The translations under genes were made by a program, and so were the position numbers. Positions 44,008 to 53,190 of a stretch of 64,000 bases of DNA are shown in pieces (position 1 is the first letter of the stretch; each line of letters starts with the position of its first letter). Source of the DNA: Sinorhizobium glycinis. Lineage in GTDB: Bacteria; Pseudomonadota; Alphaproteobacteria; Rhizobiales; Rhizobiaceae. Where the stretch lies: positions 62,001 to 126,000 of the forward strand of contig NZ_LPUX01000055.1 of assembly GCF_001651865.1 (NCBI RefSeq), in the 5' to 3' direction. The notes beneath the pieces are model-generated. The model worked only from the letters and a program-made list of their open reading frames with translations. It made no database searches and was not told where the DNA came from.

Positions 44008-45145
44008 GTTGCGGGAGATTGCGCCTCAATCGGCGGGCCAGATCCAAGCGGCGTGCCCTGCAGGCACGCGCGCGATGGCGCGCGGCGATATCCCGGTGAT
44101 CGCAAGACTGTTCAACAAGGTGTTCCGCAGCCGCGACAAGGCGGCCGGGGAGGAACTGGGTCGGTACATCGAGACCGTTTTCTTCGGGAGCCCGTTCTAT
44201 GCCCCTGAACAGGGCAGCATCGTGCATGAGAACGGCAACGGCGACATTGATAGCGCCATTCTTTCGGTGCCGATGGAATTCGATGTCGATGGTCGCCGGG
44301 TCGTGGCGCGGCTCCTTTGCGCCTTCATGGTCGACGGCAAGGCGGGAGCGGCCGGCGCGGCGCGTCTTGCCCGCACCGTGCGCGCGGCTCGCCAGGATCT
44401 GTGCTTTTCCGACAGTTCCTCTCCGGTGAGCGCCGATCATTGCGTGGCCGGCGGGGGTGTCGTCCTGCCGATCCAGAGCCTCGAGTGGCAGCGCTTCTTC
44501 CGGCCGCTTGCCGCGGCAGCCGTTATTGCCGGACGGCGCATTCCGATACTCAGGGCGCGCGCCGTGGTCGGCGCACTGCGATTGATCGATGGCGTGCTGC
44601 GCCGGTGGAGCCGGTCGACGAAACCGGCCGGAGCTCCCGGATGCCAGGCGAAGACAGCAAGCCTGGATGAATTCCTCCGCTGCGCCGCGCCGATGCTTGA
44701 GCGTTTCTCGATCCACCCCACCTGGTCGCGACCAGAGTTCGATTGGCTCGTCGAAGTCGCTTCGTTGAACAGGGGCCTCGGCACGCTGCAGTGCAGGAAG
44801 GTCATCGACGACGACGGCCGCGCGGTCGGGGCTTTTCTGTTCTTCGGAAAGCCCCGGGGCATGGCGACCGTCCTCAACGTGCTTTGCGAAGAAGGTCGCG
44901 AAGCTGACGTCACGGCGGCGATGTTCGGCTGCCTCGACGCCGAAGGCTATGCCGTCGCCACCGGCATGGCGCAGCCTTTCCTGATGAATGCGATTTCACG
45001 CCAGCGGTGGCTGTGCTTTCGTCACCGCGGCTATTTCTGCATGGTTACCCGCCACGCCGACATCAAGGAAGCGGCATTCAGCAACGACATCTATATCGGC
45101 GGCCTGGCTTCCGAGAGCTGGAGCCGGTTATTGACGGATTTTTGA
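43997..45145 (+). CDS. GNAT-type acyltransferase, paralogue of the 40.7-kb gene
   Basis: A 382-residue protein overlapping the flippase gene by 11 bases. GDIPVIARLFNKVFRSRDKA near residue 30 and the end GGLASESWSRLLTDF match the protein at 40656-41774, as do several central segments (AARQDLCFSDSSSPVS against GPQDLSFSETASEVS). Both probably share the double-GNAT arrangement. Position between the flippase and chain-length genes suggests it acylates the polysaccharide or its precursor; no direct evidence. Confidence 0.65.
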   Translation: MGIELREIAPQSAGQIQAACPAGTRAMARGDIPVIARLFNKVFRSRDKAAGEELGRYIETVFFGSPFYAPEQGSIVHENGNGDIDSAILSVPMEFDVDGRRVVARLLCAFMVDGKAGAAGAARLARTVRAARQDLCFSDSSSPVSADHCVAGGGVVLPIQSLEWQRFFRPLAAAAVIAGRRIPILRARAVVGALRLIDGVLRRWSRSTKPAGAPGCQAKTASLDEFLRCAAPMLERFSIHPTWSRPEFDWLVEVASLNRGLGTLQCRKVIDDDGRAVGAFLFFGKPRGMATVLNVLCEEGREADVTAAMFGCLDAEGYAVATGMAQPFLMNAISRQRWLCFRHRGYFCMVTRHADIKEAAFSNDIYIGGLASESWSRLLTDF

Positions 45146-45279
45146 GCCGGCAAAGGTTACTGGCCGCATGCAAGTCTTAACGGAATATTCACCCTGCGCT
45201 CCTAATTCTTGACAGGCGATGCGGCAACGCAGGGGCAGTGCTCTTCGGTGGCTTCGAGGGCATGCGTGGGGAAAGACGG

Positions 45280-46866
45280 ATGTATCGGCGAAGCGAGGCC
45301 CTAGAGCAAGGATTGCGCCCGGAGACGCGTCATCCGCGGCGCGGCGCCGGCGGTTCGCTGCTGGACCTCGTCCCGGACCAGGAAGCGGCGCCTCCGCCTC
45401 AGGATCGCGACATTGTCGCGCCGAGACTGCCGGATGTTGCCCCGCCAGCGCCGGCCGCCCAGCCTGGCCCATCGATTGACCGCCAGTATTTCCCCCGGCT
45501 CCACAGCCTCGCCAGCATCGGCATCGACGACGTCATCCTCTGGCTGCGCGACGGGACAAGGTGGATCGCCCTTGCGCTCGTCCTTTGTGTCGCCGGTGCG
45601 TTTGCCTATGCGGTTACGGCCACGCCGCGATACACCGTCTATACCGACCTCGTCGTGGACCCTTCCAATCTCAACGTCGTCAGCGACGACGTCTTTATCA
45701 GCAATCCGCAGCGCGATGCGCAGCTGCTGGAGGTCGAAAGCAAGCTCAGGATCCTGACGTCGCGAAACGTACTGAAGCGCGTCATCGACAGGCTCAAGCT
45801 GACGGACGATCCGGAGTTCGTCAAACCGTCACCTCTGGCGTCGGTGATGGCGTTGTTCTCATCGGGAGACAGCAAGGCCGACAAGGAGTTGGCAGCCGTT
45901 CGCGCTTTGTCGGAAAGGGTGGAGGCACGTCGCGAGGAGCGTTCCTTCGTTGTCGTGCTCGAGGTTTGGAGCGAGGAACCGGAAAAGGCGGTGACCCTCT
46001 CTGACGCGATCGTCGACGCCTTCGAGGCGGAGCTCTTCCAATCGTCGGCTGAAAGCGCCGGCCGCGTGGCGCAGAACCTCAATGCACGGCTCGATGAGCT
46101 ACGCCGAAACGTGACCGACGCGGAAAGAAAAGTAGAGGATTACCGGCGCGAGAACGGATTGCTGTCCGCCAATGGCGAACTCGTCAGCAACCAGCTATCG
46201 AGCGAGCTCAACACCCAGGTCCTCGATGCCCAGCAGCGCTTCATCCAGGCCGAGACGCGCTACAAGCAGATGAGTGCGGCGATCGCGCAAGGACAGACGA
46301 CCAGCGCCTCGGTCTTCGAGTCCGCCGACATGACGAACCTGCGCCAGCAATACAATGCCCTGCAGCAGCAGATCGGTTCGATGCAGCTCACTTACGGCGA
46401 AAAACATCCCCGTCTTGCCGCGGCTCGTTCAGAGCGTGCGACGCTCGAGGCCGGCATAAACCAGGAAGCGCGCCGCATAGCCGAGCGCGCCAAAGCGGAT
46501 TTCGATCGGGAACGCTGGGCGCTCGTCGCCTTGAGGGCCAAGGCCGACGACGAACAGTCGAATGTCTTCACCGACAACGAGGCGCAGGTCCATCTTCGCG
46601 ACCTCGAGCGCGACGCGCGCACCAAGGCGGCGATCTACGAAACACATCTGGCGCGCGCCCAGCAGATCACCGAGCGCCAGCAGATCGACACGACCAATAT
46701 CCGCGTGATCTCGCGCGCCATGCCGCCGAATTCGCGCAGCTGGCCGCCCCGGACCTCGATCCTGCTTATCGCCGGGGCCGCGCTCGGCCTTGCCGCAGGT
46801 GTCGGGATCGCCTTGGCGCTTGGCCTGTGGAGTTATGTTCGCGGTCAGCGCCCCGCGGCCGGTTAG
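45280..46866 (+). CDS. Polysaccharide chain-length/export protein (Wzz/GumC type, no kinase)
   Basis: Start set at ATG 45280 after GGGGAAAG; ATG 45262 and GTG 45238 are alternatives. About 528 residues: a proline-rich cytoplasmic N-terminus, TM1 (IALALVLCVAGAFAYAVTAT), a long periplasmic coiled-coil region (about 215-420), the Wzz-type Pro segment AMPPNSRSWPP, and TM2 (ILLIAGAALGLAAGVGIALA). No Walker motif follows, so it lacks the fused BY-kinase of ExoP/Wzc proteins. It probably sets the polymer length together with the polymerase encoded 6 bases downstream. Confidence 0.85.
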   Translation: MYRRSEALEQGLRPETRHPRRGAGGSLLDLVPDQEAAPPPQDRDIVAPRLPDVAPPAPAAQPGPSIDRQYFPRLHSLASIGIDDVILWLRDGTRWIALALVLCVAGAFAYAVTATPRYTVYTDLVVDPSNLNVVSDDVFISNPQRDAQLLEVESKLRILTSRNVLKRVIDRLKLTDDPEFVKPSPLASVMALFSSGDSKADKELAAVRALSERVEARREERSFVVVLEVWSEEPEKAVTLSDAIVDAFEAELFQSSAESAGRVAQNLNARLDELRRNVTDAERKVEDYRRENGLLSANGELVSNQLSSELNTQVLDAQQRFIQAETRYKQMSAAIAQGQTTSASVFESADMTNLRQQYNALQQQIGSMQLTYGEKHPRLAAARSERATLEAGINQEARRIAERAKADFDRERWALVALRAKADDEQSNVFTDNEAQVHLRDLERDARTKAAIYETHLARAQQITERQQIDTTNIRVISRAMPPNSRSWPPRTSILLIAGAALGLAAGVGIALALGLWSYVRGQRPAAG

Positions 46867-46872
46867 GGAGCC

Positions 46873-48213
46873 ATGCCGGCAATGACCAGCGCCGCCTATG
46901 CGGAGACCAATGCGCCGGACGTCTTCAGGAGGCGCGTCGGCGCTTTCCTCTTCTTGGCGATGTTTCTCTTTCTTTGGGTGTCGATCACGCCTTTTGTCGA
47001 CCTGACGGGTGAGGCTATCCTTGATCCCTCCGCCGGCAACTCGAACCGCCTGAACCAGATCCTCGCACTGCTGCTCTCCGCCGGCATGCTCGGCTATGGG
47101 CTGCTGCATCCGATGCGGGATATCATCCTGCAGCCGCGCCTGCTCCTGGCCATCCTCAACTTTTGGTTCCTCTTCGTCTCGCTGATCTCCGCCCATCCGA
47201 TGCTCGGCATCAAGGGCATTGTTCTCTCGACGATAATGACGGTGAATGCCAGCATCTATCTGCTGCTCCCCGCGTCGGAGCGCCACTTCGCCAAGATGCT
47301 GGGGATCGGCAGCCTGATCATGCTGGGATTTTCCTATTACGGCGTTTTCTTCAAGCCGACGCTCGCCATCCATCAGGCGGCTGAACTGCGCGAGCCGATG
47401 AACGCCGGGTTGTGGCGCGGTCATTTCCCGCACAAGAACAGCGCGGCCTCCGCGATGGTCCTCGCCGCTTTCTTCGGACTGTTCGTCGCGAGCGCCTGGT
47501 CACGCATCGCTGGATTGGCGATCTTCGTGTTGTCGTTCCTTTTCCTCGTCAACACCGGCGGGAAAACCTCGACGGCGATGCTGCCGGCGATCCTGATGTT
47601 CGGATGGCTGTTCGAGAAGTTGCGGCCGCTGCGTGCTCTGATCGTCATCGGCGGCGTCGGCCTGTTCAATCTGTTTGCCGTGGGCTCGGCGGTTTTCAGG
47701 CCGCTCGGCGAGTTCATCAGCGGTCTTGGCATAGACGCCACATTCACCAATCGCTCGGACATCTGGCGTTTCGCTTTCTCGGCGCTCGCCGAGCAGCCAC
47801 TGACGGGCTACGGCTTCAGGGCGTTCTGGCAGACGGAGGAGCTGGTTTATAGCGGCGGCTCGGTCGAGACCTGGGCGGTCGCTGCAGCGAACGGCCACAA
47901 TTCCTACCTCGATATCGCCCTGACGACGGGTTTTCCGGGGCTCCTGCTGACGCTCACCTGGCTTATCCTGCTGCCGCTTCGCGACATTTCGCGCATTGCT
48001 CCCGACCGCGAGAAAGCGCCTCTGACGCGGCTTTACATCCGCATCTGGCTCTACACGATCTTCCACGCCGGTCTCGAAACCCTCTTCTTCGAAGGCGGCA
48101 GTTTTCTCTGGTTCACCTTCGTATTGGCCCTCTACGGACTGCACCTGCAATCAAGCGCCGTTCTGGCGCAAGGTGCCGTCCCGGAAAAAAGGAAGCATGT
48201 CGCTCATGCCTGA
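46873..48213 (+). CDS. O-antigen ligase/polymerase family protein (Wzy/ExoQ-like)
   Basis: A 446-residue membrane protein with about 10-11 helices. The large periplasmic loop contains WRGHFPHKNSAA and, later, TGYGFRAFW and NGHNSYLDIAL, the conserved Wzy_C/ExoQ motifs. It probably polymerises repeat units exported by the flippase at 42688. It begins 6 bases after the chain-length gene; its end overlaps the deacetylase start. Confidence 0.88.
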   Translation: MPAMTSAAYAETNAPDVFRRRVGAFLFLAMFLFLWVSITPFVDLTGEAILDPSAGNSNRLNQILALLLSAGMLGYGLLHPMRDIILQPRLLLAILNFWFLFVSLISAHPMLGIKGIVLSTIMTVNASIYLLLPASERHFAKMLGIGSLIMLGFSYYGVFFKPTLAIHQAAELREPMNAGLWRGHFPHKNSAASAMVLAAFFGLFVASAWSRIAGLAIFVLSFLFLVNTGGKTSTAMLPAILMFGWLFEKLRPLRALIVIGGVGLFNLFAVGSAVFRPLGEFISGLGIDATFTNRSDIWRFAFSALAEQPLTGYGFRAFWQTEELVYSGGSVETWAVAAANGHNSYLDIALTTGFPGLLLTLTWLILLPLRDISRIAPDREKAPLTRLYIRIWLYTIFHAGLETLFFEGGSFLWFTFVLALYGLHLQSSAVLAQGAVPEKRKHVAHA

Positions 48214-48958
48214 CCTCGGAGAAAAGATCGGCGCGCTCGTCGACCGGCTGGCCAACCGGGCAATCTGGCAGCTCGCCCGGACAAGGCGCCTTGTGGAAAC
48301 GGACATCCCGCTCGTTTCCTTCACCTTCGACGACGTGCCGGATAGCGCGCTTCACGAAGGGGCGGCTATTCTCGAGCGATATGACGCTCGCGGGACTTTC
48401 TACATCGCCGGCGGACTGGCGGGACAGGTGGAGAAGGACCGGACGCTGATCACCCCGAATGGATGCGGGGAACTGCTGGCACGCGGGCACGAGATCGGCT
48501 GCCACACCTTTGCGCATCGCAGGATACGCGCCGGCGGACTCGCTGCCGATCTCGATCGCAACGCGGAATACCTGAGGAGCGTCGGCGTTGCCGCGCCGGC
48601 GTCCAATTTCGCCTTTCCCTACAACGCCGCCTGGCCCCTGGCGCGTCCCGAGCTGCGCCGGCGGTATCGATCCTGCCGCGCCGGGGGCGAAGCCATCAAC
48701 CGAGGATCCGTCGATCCCCTGATGCTGAAGGCCGTCGAAATCCGCCAGCCCGAGCAGCATGCCAAGGCGCTAACCCGCTGGATCGACGAAGTCGTGGACG
48801 AACCCGGTTGGCTTATCTTCTTCACGCATGACATCGCGCCGCGGCCGACTCCCTATGGCTGCACGCCGGAAACCTTCGATCTTCTCGTCCGCTATGCCGT
48901 CGAGAAGGGCTGTCGCGTGCTGCCGGTCGACCAGGCGCTCGACCGGATCAATTGGTAG
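48197..48958 (+). CDS. Polysaccharide deacetylase (NodB homology)
   Basis: A 253-residue protein (ATG 48206 is a possible alternative; AAGGA lies upstream). NodB-homology motifs: FTFDDVPDS with the catalytic and metal acids D45-D46, the metal-binding HTFAH (103-107), and NFAFPYN and FFTHDIA as later motifs. No signal peptide is obvious, so it may act in the cytoplasm or at the inner membrane on a lipid-linked glycan. It would remove N- or O-acetyl groups. It overlaps the polymerase gene by 17 bases. Confidence 0.88.
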   Translation: MSLMPDLGEKIGALVDRLANRAIWQLARTRRLVETDIPLVSFTFDDVPDSALHEGAAILERYDARGTFYIAGGLAGQVEKDRTLITPNGCGELLARGHEIGCHTFAHRRIRAGGLAADLDRNAEYLRSVGVAAPASNFAFPYNAAWPLARPELRRRYRSCRAGGEAINRGSVDPLMLKAVEIRQPEQHAKALTRWIDEVVDEPGWLIFFTHDIAPRPTPYGCTPETFDLLVRYAVEKGCRVLPVDQALDRINW

Positions 48959-48967
48959 GGGGCTGCG

Positions 48968-50212
48968 GTGCCTGAGTTCGAGACGACCGGGAAGCGGTTG
49001 CTGGCGATCAACAATTATTTCTATCGCCGCGGCGGAGCGGAAGCGGTCTTCTTCGATCATATGAACATGTTCGGCGAGATCGGCTGGGACGTCGTACCCT
49101 TCGCCATGCGGCACGATATGAACGAGCATTCGTCCTGGTCGGACTATTTCGTCTCCGAGATCGAATATGGCCGGCGAACGGGTCTGTTTCGCAAGGCGGT
49201 GCAGGCGGCGAGCGTCATCTATTCGCTCGAAGCTCAACGCAAAATCCGTCGGCTCATCGAACACAGGCGCCCTTCGATCGCGCATGCCCACAACGTCTAC
49301 CACCATCTGTCGCCAGCCATCTTCTCGACCCTTAAGTCGGCCGGCATCCCGGTGGTCATGACGGTTCACGATCTCAAGCTCGCCTGCCCCTCCTACAAGA
49401 TGCTCCGCGACGGCAAGGTCTGCGAAGACTGTCGTGGCGGGAAAATCTACAACGTCCTTCGCCATCGCTGCGTAAAGGACTCCGTCCCGTTGAGTGCAGT
49501 CGTTTTGGCGGAAACGATGCTGCATCGGCTGCTCGGCCTTTATCGCGACAAGGTGGATCGGCTCGTCGTGCCGAGCCGCTTCTACCTGGAAAAACTCGCC
49601 GAATGGGGTTGGCCACGCGAAAAAATGGTCCACATACCCAATTTCGTCGATGTTTCCACCTTTCGCACCGATTGGCAGGAGGGCGACTATTTTGTCTTCG
49701 CCGGCCGCTTGGCGCCGGAAAAGGGGCTGGCGACCCTGATCAGGGCGATCGCTCTTTCGGGAGTGCGGCTGATCGTTGCCGGGACCGGCCCGGAAGAGGC
49801 GAGCCTTCGGCAGTTGGCGGCGGAGCTCGGCGCCGACGTAACCTTCGCCGGTTATCTCTCCGGCGAGAAACTGCACCGCCTCATCGGCGAATCCCGCGCC
49901 CTCGTGCTTCCTTCGGAATGGTACGAAAATGCACCGATCAGCCTTCTCGAAACCTATGCACTGCAGCGCCCGGTCATCGGTGCGGCGATCGGCGGCATTC
50001 CGGAGATGGTGAGGGAAGGCGAAACGGGGCTGCTGGCGGCCTCGGGGAAGCCGGAAGATCTCGCAGGCGCGCTGCGAAAAATGGCGGCGCTTTCCCCGGG
50101 CGCGCGCGGCCGCATGGGGGCGGAGGGTCGATCCTGGATCTCCAGCGAATTTTCCGCGGCGGCCTATCGGGCAAGAACCCTCGACCTCTACGGATCGCTC
50201 GGCGTTGCATGA
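48968..50212 (+). CDS. Glycosyltransferase family 4
   Basis: A 414-residue GT-B enzyme beginning at GTG 48968, 9 bases after the deacetylase. NNYFYRRGGAEAVFFDH is the family's N-terminal donor loop; a Cys-rich stretch (LACPSYKMLRDGKVCEDCRG) typical of some GT4 enzymes follows; the C-terminal lobe has FAGRLAPEKGLATLIRAI and the E-x7-E region ENAPISLLETYA. It transfers a sugar to the growing repeat unit. Sugar unknown. Confidence 0.88.
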   Translation: MPEFETTGKRLLAINNYFYRRGGAEAVFFDHMNMFGEIGWDVVPFAMRHDMNEHSSWSDYFVSEIEYGRRTGLFRKAVQAASVIYSLEAQRKIRRLIEHRRPSIAHAHNVYHHLSPAIFSTLKSAGIPVVMTVHDLKLACPSYKMLRDGKVCEDCRGGKIYNVLRHRCVKDSVPLSAVVLAETMLHRLLGLYRDKVDRLVVPSRFYLEKLAEWGWPREKMVHIPNFVDVSTFRTDWQEGDYFVFAGRLAPEKGLATLIRAIALSGVRLIVAGTGPEEASLRQLAAELGADVTFAGYLSGEKLHRLIGESRALVLPSEWYENAPISLLETYALQRPVIGAAIGGIPEMVREGETGLLAASGKPEDLAGALRKMAALSPGARGRMGAEGRSWISSEFSAAAYRARTLDLYGSLGVA

Positions 50213-50358
50213 GCAGCAATGCTGCGGCGCAATAAGCGCGGACGCCCGACGTCTGGTTTTCGGCCAGTCTTCTAAAACTTTAGCGATCTTCTTACGCCGG
50301 ACGAAAGTGTTCTGCTCGTAAAAGCCGTCCAAAGGGAACTTCCCGGGGCAGGGCCAGC

Positions 50359-51705
50359 ATGAGCAGTCAGACTGCAGTTGCGCGAGATCACAGTCCGCAG
50401 CAGACGAGGGTTTCAGCGACGTCGATCCACGTGGCGCGTGGCGGCGCCGAGCGTTTTCCTGAAAAGCTCTCCGTCCATGGGCAGGCCGGCCTCACGGTTG
50501 CGCTGCTCGACGGGGCGTCCCCCGGCATAGGCGGCGCGGCATTGCCGCCGCAAGAGCTCGACGGCTTTCACCCGTCCATTACAAAGACGCCTGCCCGCCC
50601 GCGCGTGATGATGCTGGGCCTGCGCGGCATACCGGACGTGCAGGGCGGCGTGGAGAAGCATGTCGAGATGCTCTCCGCCAGGCTCGTGGCCCATGGCTGG
50701 AGCGTCGACGTCATCGGGCGGCAGCGTTATCTCTCGACATCTTCGTCCTATTCCTGGGGCGACATCCGAGTCTTTCCGCTTTGGGCGCCGCGGTTGATGG
50801 CGCTGGAAGCTATCGTCCACACCTTCGTCGGCGTCTGTTTCGCCGCGCTGCGCCGGCCCGATATCCTGCATATCCATGCAATCGGCCCGGCATTGCTGGT
50901 TCCCCTGGCGCGGCTCTTGGGCATGAGGGTCGTGGTCACGCATCACGGCTACGATTACGACCGGCAGAAATGGGGCACTTTCGCCAGGCGCATGCTGAAG
51001 CTCGGGGAGCGCATGGGCATGCGCCTTGCGCATGGGCGCATCGCCATTTCGAAGGAGATCGTGGAGCGGATGGGCGAGCGCTACAGAGTGCCGGTGGATT
51101 TCGTCCCGAACGGCGTCGCTGTTTCGCCGGGGCGGGGCGAAACGGGCATACTCGACGAACTCGGCCTGAAGCGCCGCCGCTACATTCTCCTTGCGGCTCG
51201 GCTCGTTCCGGAAAAGCGCCAGACCGACCTCATCCAGGCTTTCGCGAGCCTCGGCGATGCCGGCGTCAAACTCGTCCTGGCAGGGAGCGCCGAGTTCGAA
51301 ACGCCCTACGCGAATGAGGTAAGAGCGTTGGCAGGAAGCGTGCCCGGCGTCGTTCTGGCGGGCTTTCAGTCGGGCGACAGGCTGGCGGAACTCTTCGCCA
51401 ATGCGGCGCTCTTCGTGCTGCCCTCAAGCCACGAAGGCATGCCGATCGCCCTTCTGGAGGCCATGGCCCATGGCTTGCCGGTCCTGGCAAGCGACATTGT
51501 CGCCAATCGCGAACTCGACCTCCCGGCCTCCGACTATTTCCCGCTGGGCGATATCAGCGGCCTCGCAGCGGCGATCGCCAGGAAAATCGAAAATCCCCCG
51601 AGTGACGAAGAGGTCCTGTCGCAAATGGCCCATGTGGAATCGACCCACAGCTGGGCGAGCGTCGCGCAGAAGACCCTGGCAGTCTATCGAATGCTCGCCA
51701 AATGA
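50359..51705 (+). CDS. Glycosyltransferase family 4 with N-terminal extension
   Basis: A 448-residue GT4. The GT domain starts only at about residue 82 (VMMLGLRGIPDVQGGVEKHV, a DUF1972-like start); the preceding 80 residues have no recognised domain. C-terminal motifs: LLAARLVPEKRQTDLIQAFA and EGMPIALLEAMAHGLPV, with the conserved E-x7-E. It stands 146 bases after the preceding gene, so the cluster may have an internal promoter here. An internal start at the GT domain is possible, but I see no ribosome site there. Confidence 0.85.
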   Translation: MSSQTAVARDHSPQQTRVSATSIHVARGGAERFPEKLSVHGQAGLTVALLDGASPGIGGAALPPQELDGFHPSITKTPARPRVMMLGLRGIPDVQGGVEKHVEMLSARLVAHGWSVDVIGRQRYLSTSSSYSWGDIRVFPLWAPRLMALEAIVHTFVGVCFAALRRPDILHIHAIGPALLVPLARLLGMRVVVTHHGYDYDRQKWGTFARRMLKLGERMGMRLAHGRIAISKEIVERMGERYRVPVDFVPNGVAVSPGRGETGILDELGLKRRRYILLAARLVPEKRQTDLIQAFASLGDAGVKLVLAGSAEFETPYANEVRALAGSVPGVVLAGFQSGDRLAELFANAALFVLPSSHEGMPIALLEAMAHGLPVLASDIVANRELDLPASDYFPLGDISGLAAAIARKIENPPSDEEVLSQMAHVESTHSWASVAQKTLAVYRMLAK

Positions 51706-51751
51706 GCGCACGGCATGCGCCGGGATGGCCGATAGAAAAGGACAATCGGTC

Positions 51752-52099
51752 ATGAACTTCCGGCGTAAGGCTGCGGTCGTCGGATGGCTGCTGTTGGGGC
51801 TGATCGCCTATTCGACGCTGTCGCCCATCGGCATGCGTCCGCATATCGGGACGTGGGTTCACGTCGAGCGGTTCGGCGCCTACGGCCTTCTGGGCTTCCT
51901 CTTCGCGACCGCCTATCCGCGGCGGATCCCCGTTGTTCTTGGCATGGTGCTTGGAGCGGCGTTCGCTTTCGAACTGCTGCAGATGCTGTCGGCCGATCGC
52001 CATGCAAGGGTCGAGGACGTTGCGGTCAAGATGACCGGTGCAGCGTTCGGTGTCGGTGCAGCCTGGTTCGCCCTCGTCCTGCGGAGCCGGTACGAATAA
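51752..52099 (+). CDS. VanZ-like small membrane protein
   Basis: A 115-residue protein with four hydrophobic segments (AAVVGWLLLGLIAYSTLSPI, FGAYGLLGFLFATAYP, VVLGMVLGAAFAFELLQML, MTGAAFGVGAAWFALVLRS), the acidic-aromatic pattern ELLQML-x-x-DRHARVEDVAVK and the R-P-H-I segment of VanZ-family proteins. AAAAGGAC lies about 9 bases before ATG 51752; ATG 51725 is an alternative. VanZ-like genes often accompany polysaccharide clusters, but the molecular role is unknown. Confidence 0.8.
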   Translation: MNFRRKAAVVGWLLLGLIAYSTLSPIGMRPHIGTWVHVERFGAYGLLGFLFATAYPRRIPVVLGMVLGAAFAFELLQMLSADRHARVEDVAVKMTGAAFGVGAAWFALVLRSRYE

Positions 52100-52189
52100 A
52101 CCAAAACGCAAATCATCGCAGGTAGAAAGGTTGCGCGGCGCATGCTGGTGGCGAGCGGAAACACCGCGCAACCGTTCTAGGGGGCTCTT

Positions 52190-53188
52190 TTGGCAGTATC
52201 CGTCATTATCAAGACCTTGAATGAAGAGAAGAGGATAGCCGCGACGATCGAGAGCGCCTTGGCGGCGCTTCAGGGCCAAGGCGGCGAAGTCATTCTTGCC
52301 GACAGCGGGTCGTCGGACGCCACGGTGGAGATCGCCGCGCAATACCCGGTTGTCATAGCGCAGATCACGCCGCCGGCGCGTCCGAGCTGCGGGATCGGGC
52401 CGCAACTTGGCTTTCAATATTCCCGACACGATTATGTCTGCCTTATCGACGGCGACATGCTGCTGGATCCTGGCTTCCTAGACGAAGCGATCCGCTTCCT
52501 CGCCGATAATCCGGCCATCGCCGGTGTGACGGGGCACGTCGAGGAGATGCACGTCGCCAACCTGGAATTTGCGCGACGCGTCAACCGCAATGCTCCGGAA
52601 AACCGCACCGGGCCTATCGACCGCATGAATGGCGGCGGGCTCTACAGGCGCAGTGCCATCGAGGATGTCGGTTATCTCTCGGATCGCAACCTGCACGGCT
52701 ATGAGGAGTTCGATCTCGGCATCCGCCTGAGAAGCGCCGGCTGGGGCCTCCACCGTCTCGACCGGCGGTTCGTCCAGCACTTCGGCCACACGGTCAATTC
52801 CTACCGGCTGCTGGTGCGTCGCTGGAGGAGCAAATATCTCTACGGGATCGGCGAGCTCCTGCGCGCTTCGCTCGGCAAGCCCTATTTCCTCCAGCTTCTG
52901 CGCGAGCTGCCGGAGCTCAGGCTTTGGGGGCTCGTGCATCTCTGGTGGTTGTTCTGCCTCGGCCTGATCGTCTTCCTGCCGGACAGGCTTGTCGCGGTCG
53001 GCATCGTGCTCGCCATGGTCGCAGGTGTCGTTGTGCTGGCGAGCGTCAAGAAACGCAGCCTCGGCATGGGGCTCTATACGGTCGTCGCATGGTTCTTCCA
53101 CGCGGCGGCGCTGCCGGTCGGAATGCTCAGGAGGCGCCGGCCACCCGACGAGCCGATCGAGAGCAGAATCCTCGTAAATCCGGCGTGA
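52190..53188 (+). CDS. Glycosyltransferase family 2, membrane-anchored
   Basis: A 332-residue GT-A enzyme with TTG start at 52190, preceded by GGGGG. VSVIIKTLNEEKRIAATIES and ILADSGSSDATVEIA are the nucleotide-binding start; YVCLIDGDMLLDPGFL carries the DxD metal site; FDLGIRLRSAGW is the acceptor-side ED/R-x-x-W-like motif. Two C-terminal hydrophobic helices (about 250-300) anchor it. It ends 2 bases before the glycoside hydrolase. Probably adds a sugar to the repeat unit. Confidence 0.87.
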   Translation: MAVSVIIKTLNEEKRIAATIESALAALQGQGGEVILADSGSSDATVEIAAQYPVVIAQITPPARPSCGIGPQLGFQYSRHDYVCLIDGDMLLDPGFLDEAIRFLADNPAIAGVTGHVEEMHVANLEFARRVNRNAPENRTGPIDRMNGGGLYRRSAIEDVGYLSDRNLHGYEEFDLGIRLRSAGWGLHRLDRRFVQHFGHTVNSYRLLVRRWRSKYLYGIGELLRASLGKPYFLQLLRELPELRLWGLVHLWWLFCLGLIVFLPDRLVAVGIVLAMVAGVVVLASVKKRSLGMGLYTVVAWFFHAAALPVGMLRRRRPPDEPIESRILVNPA

Positions 53189-53190
53189 CG

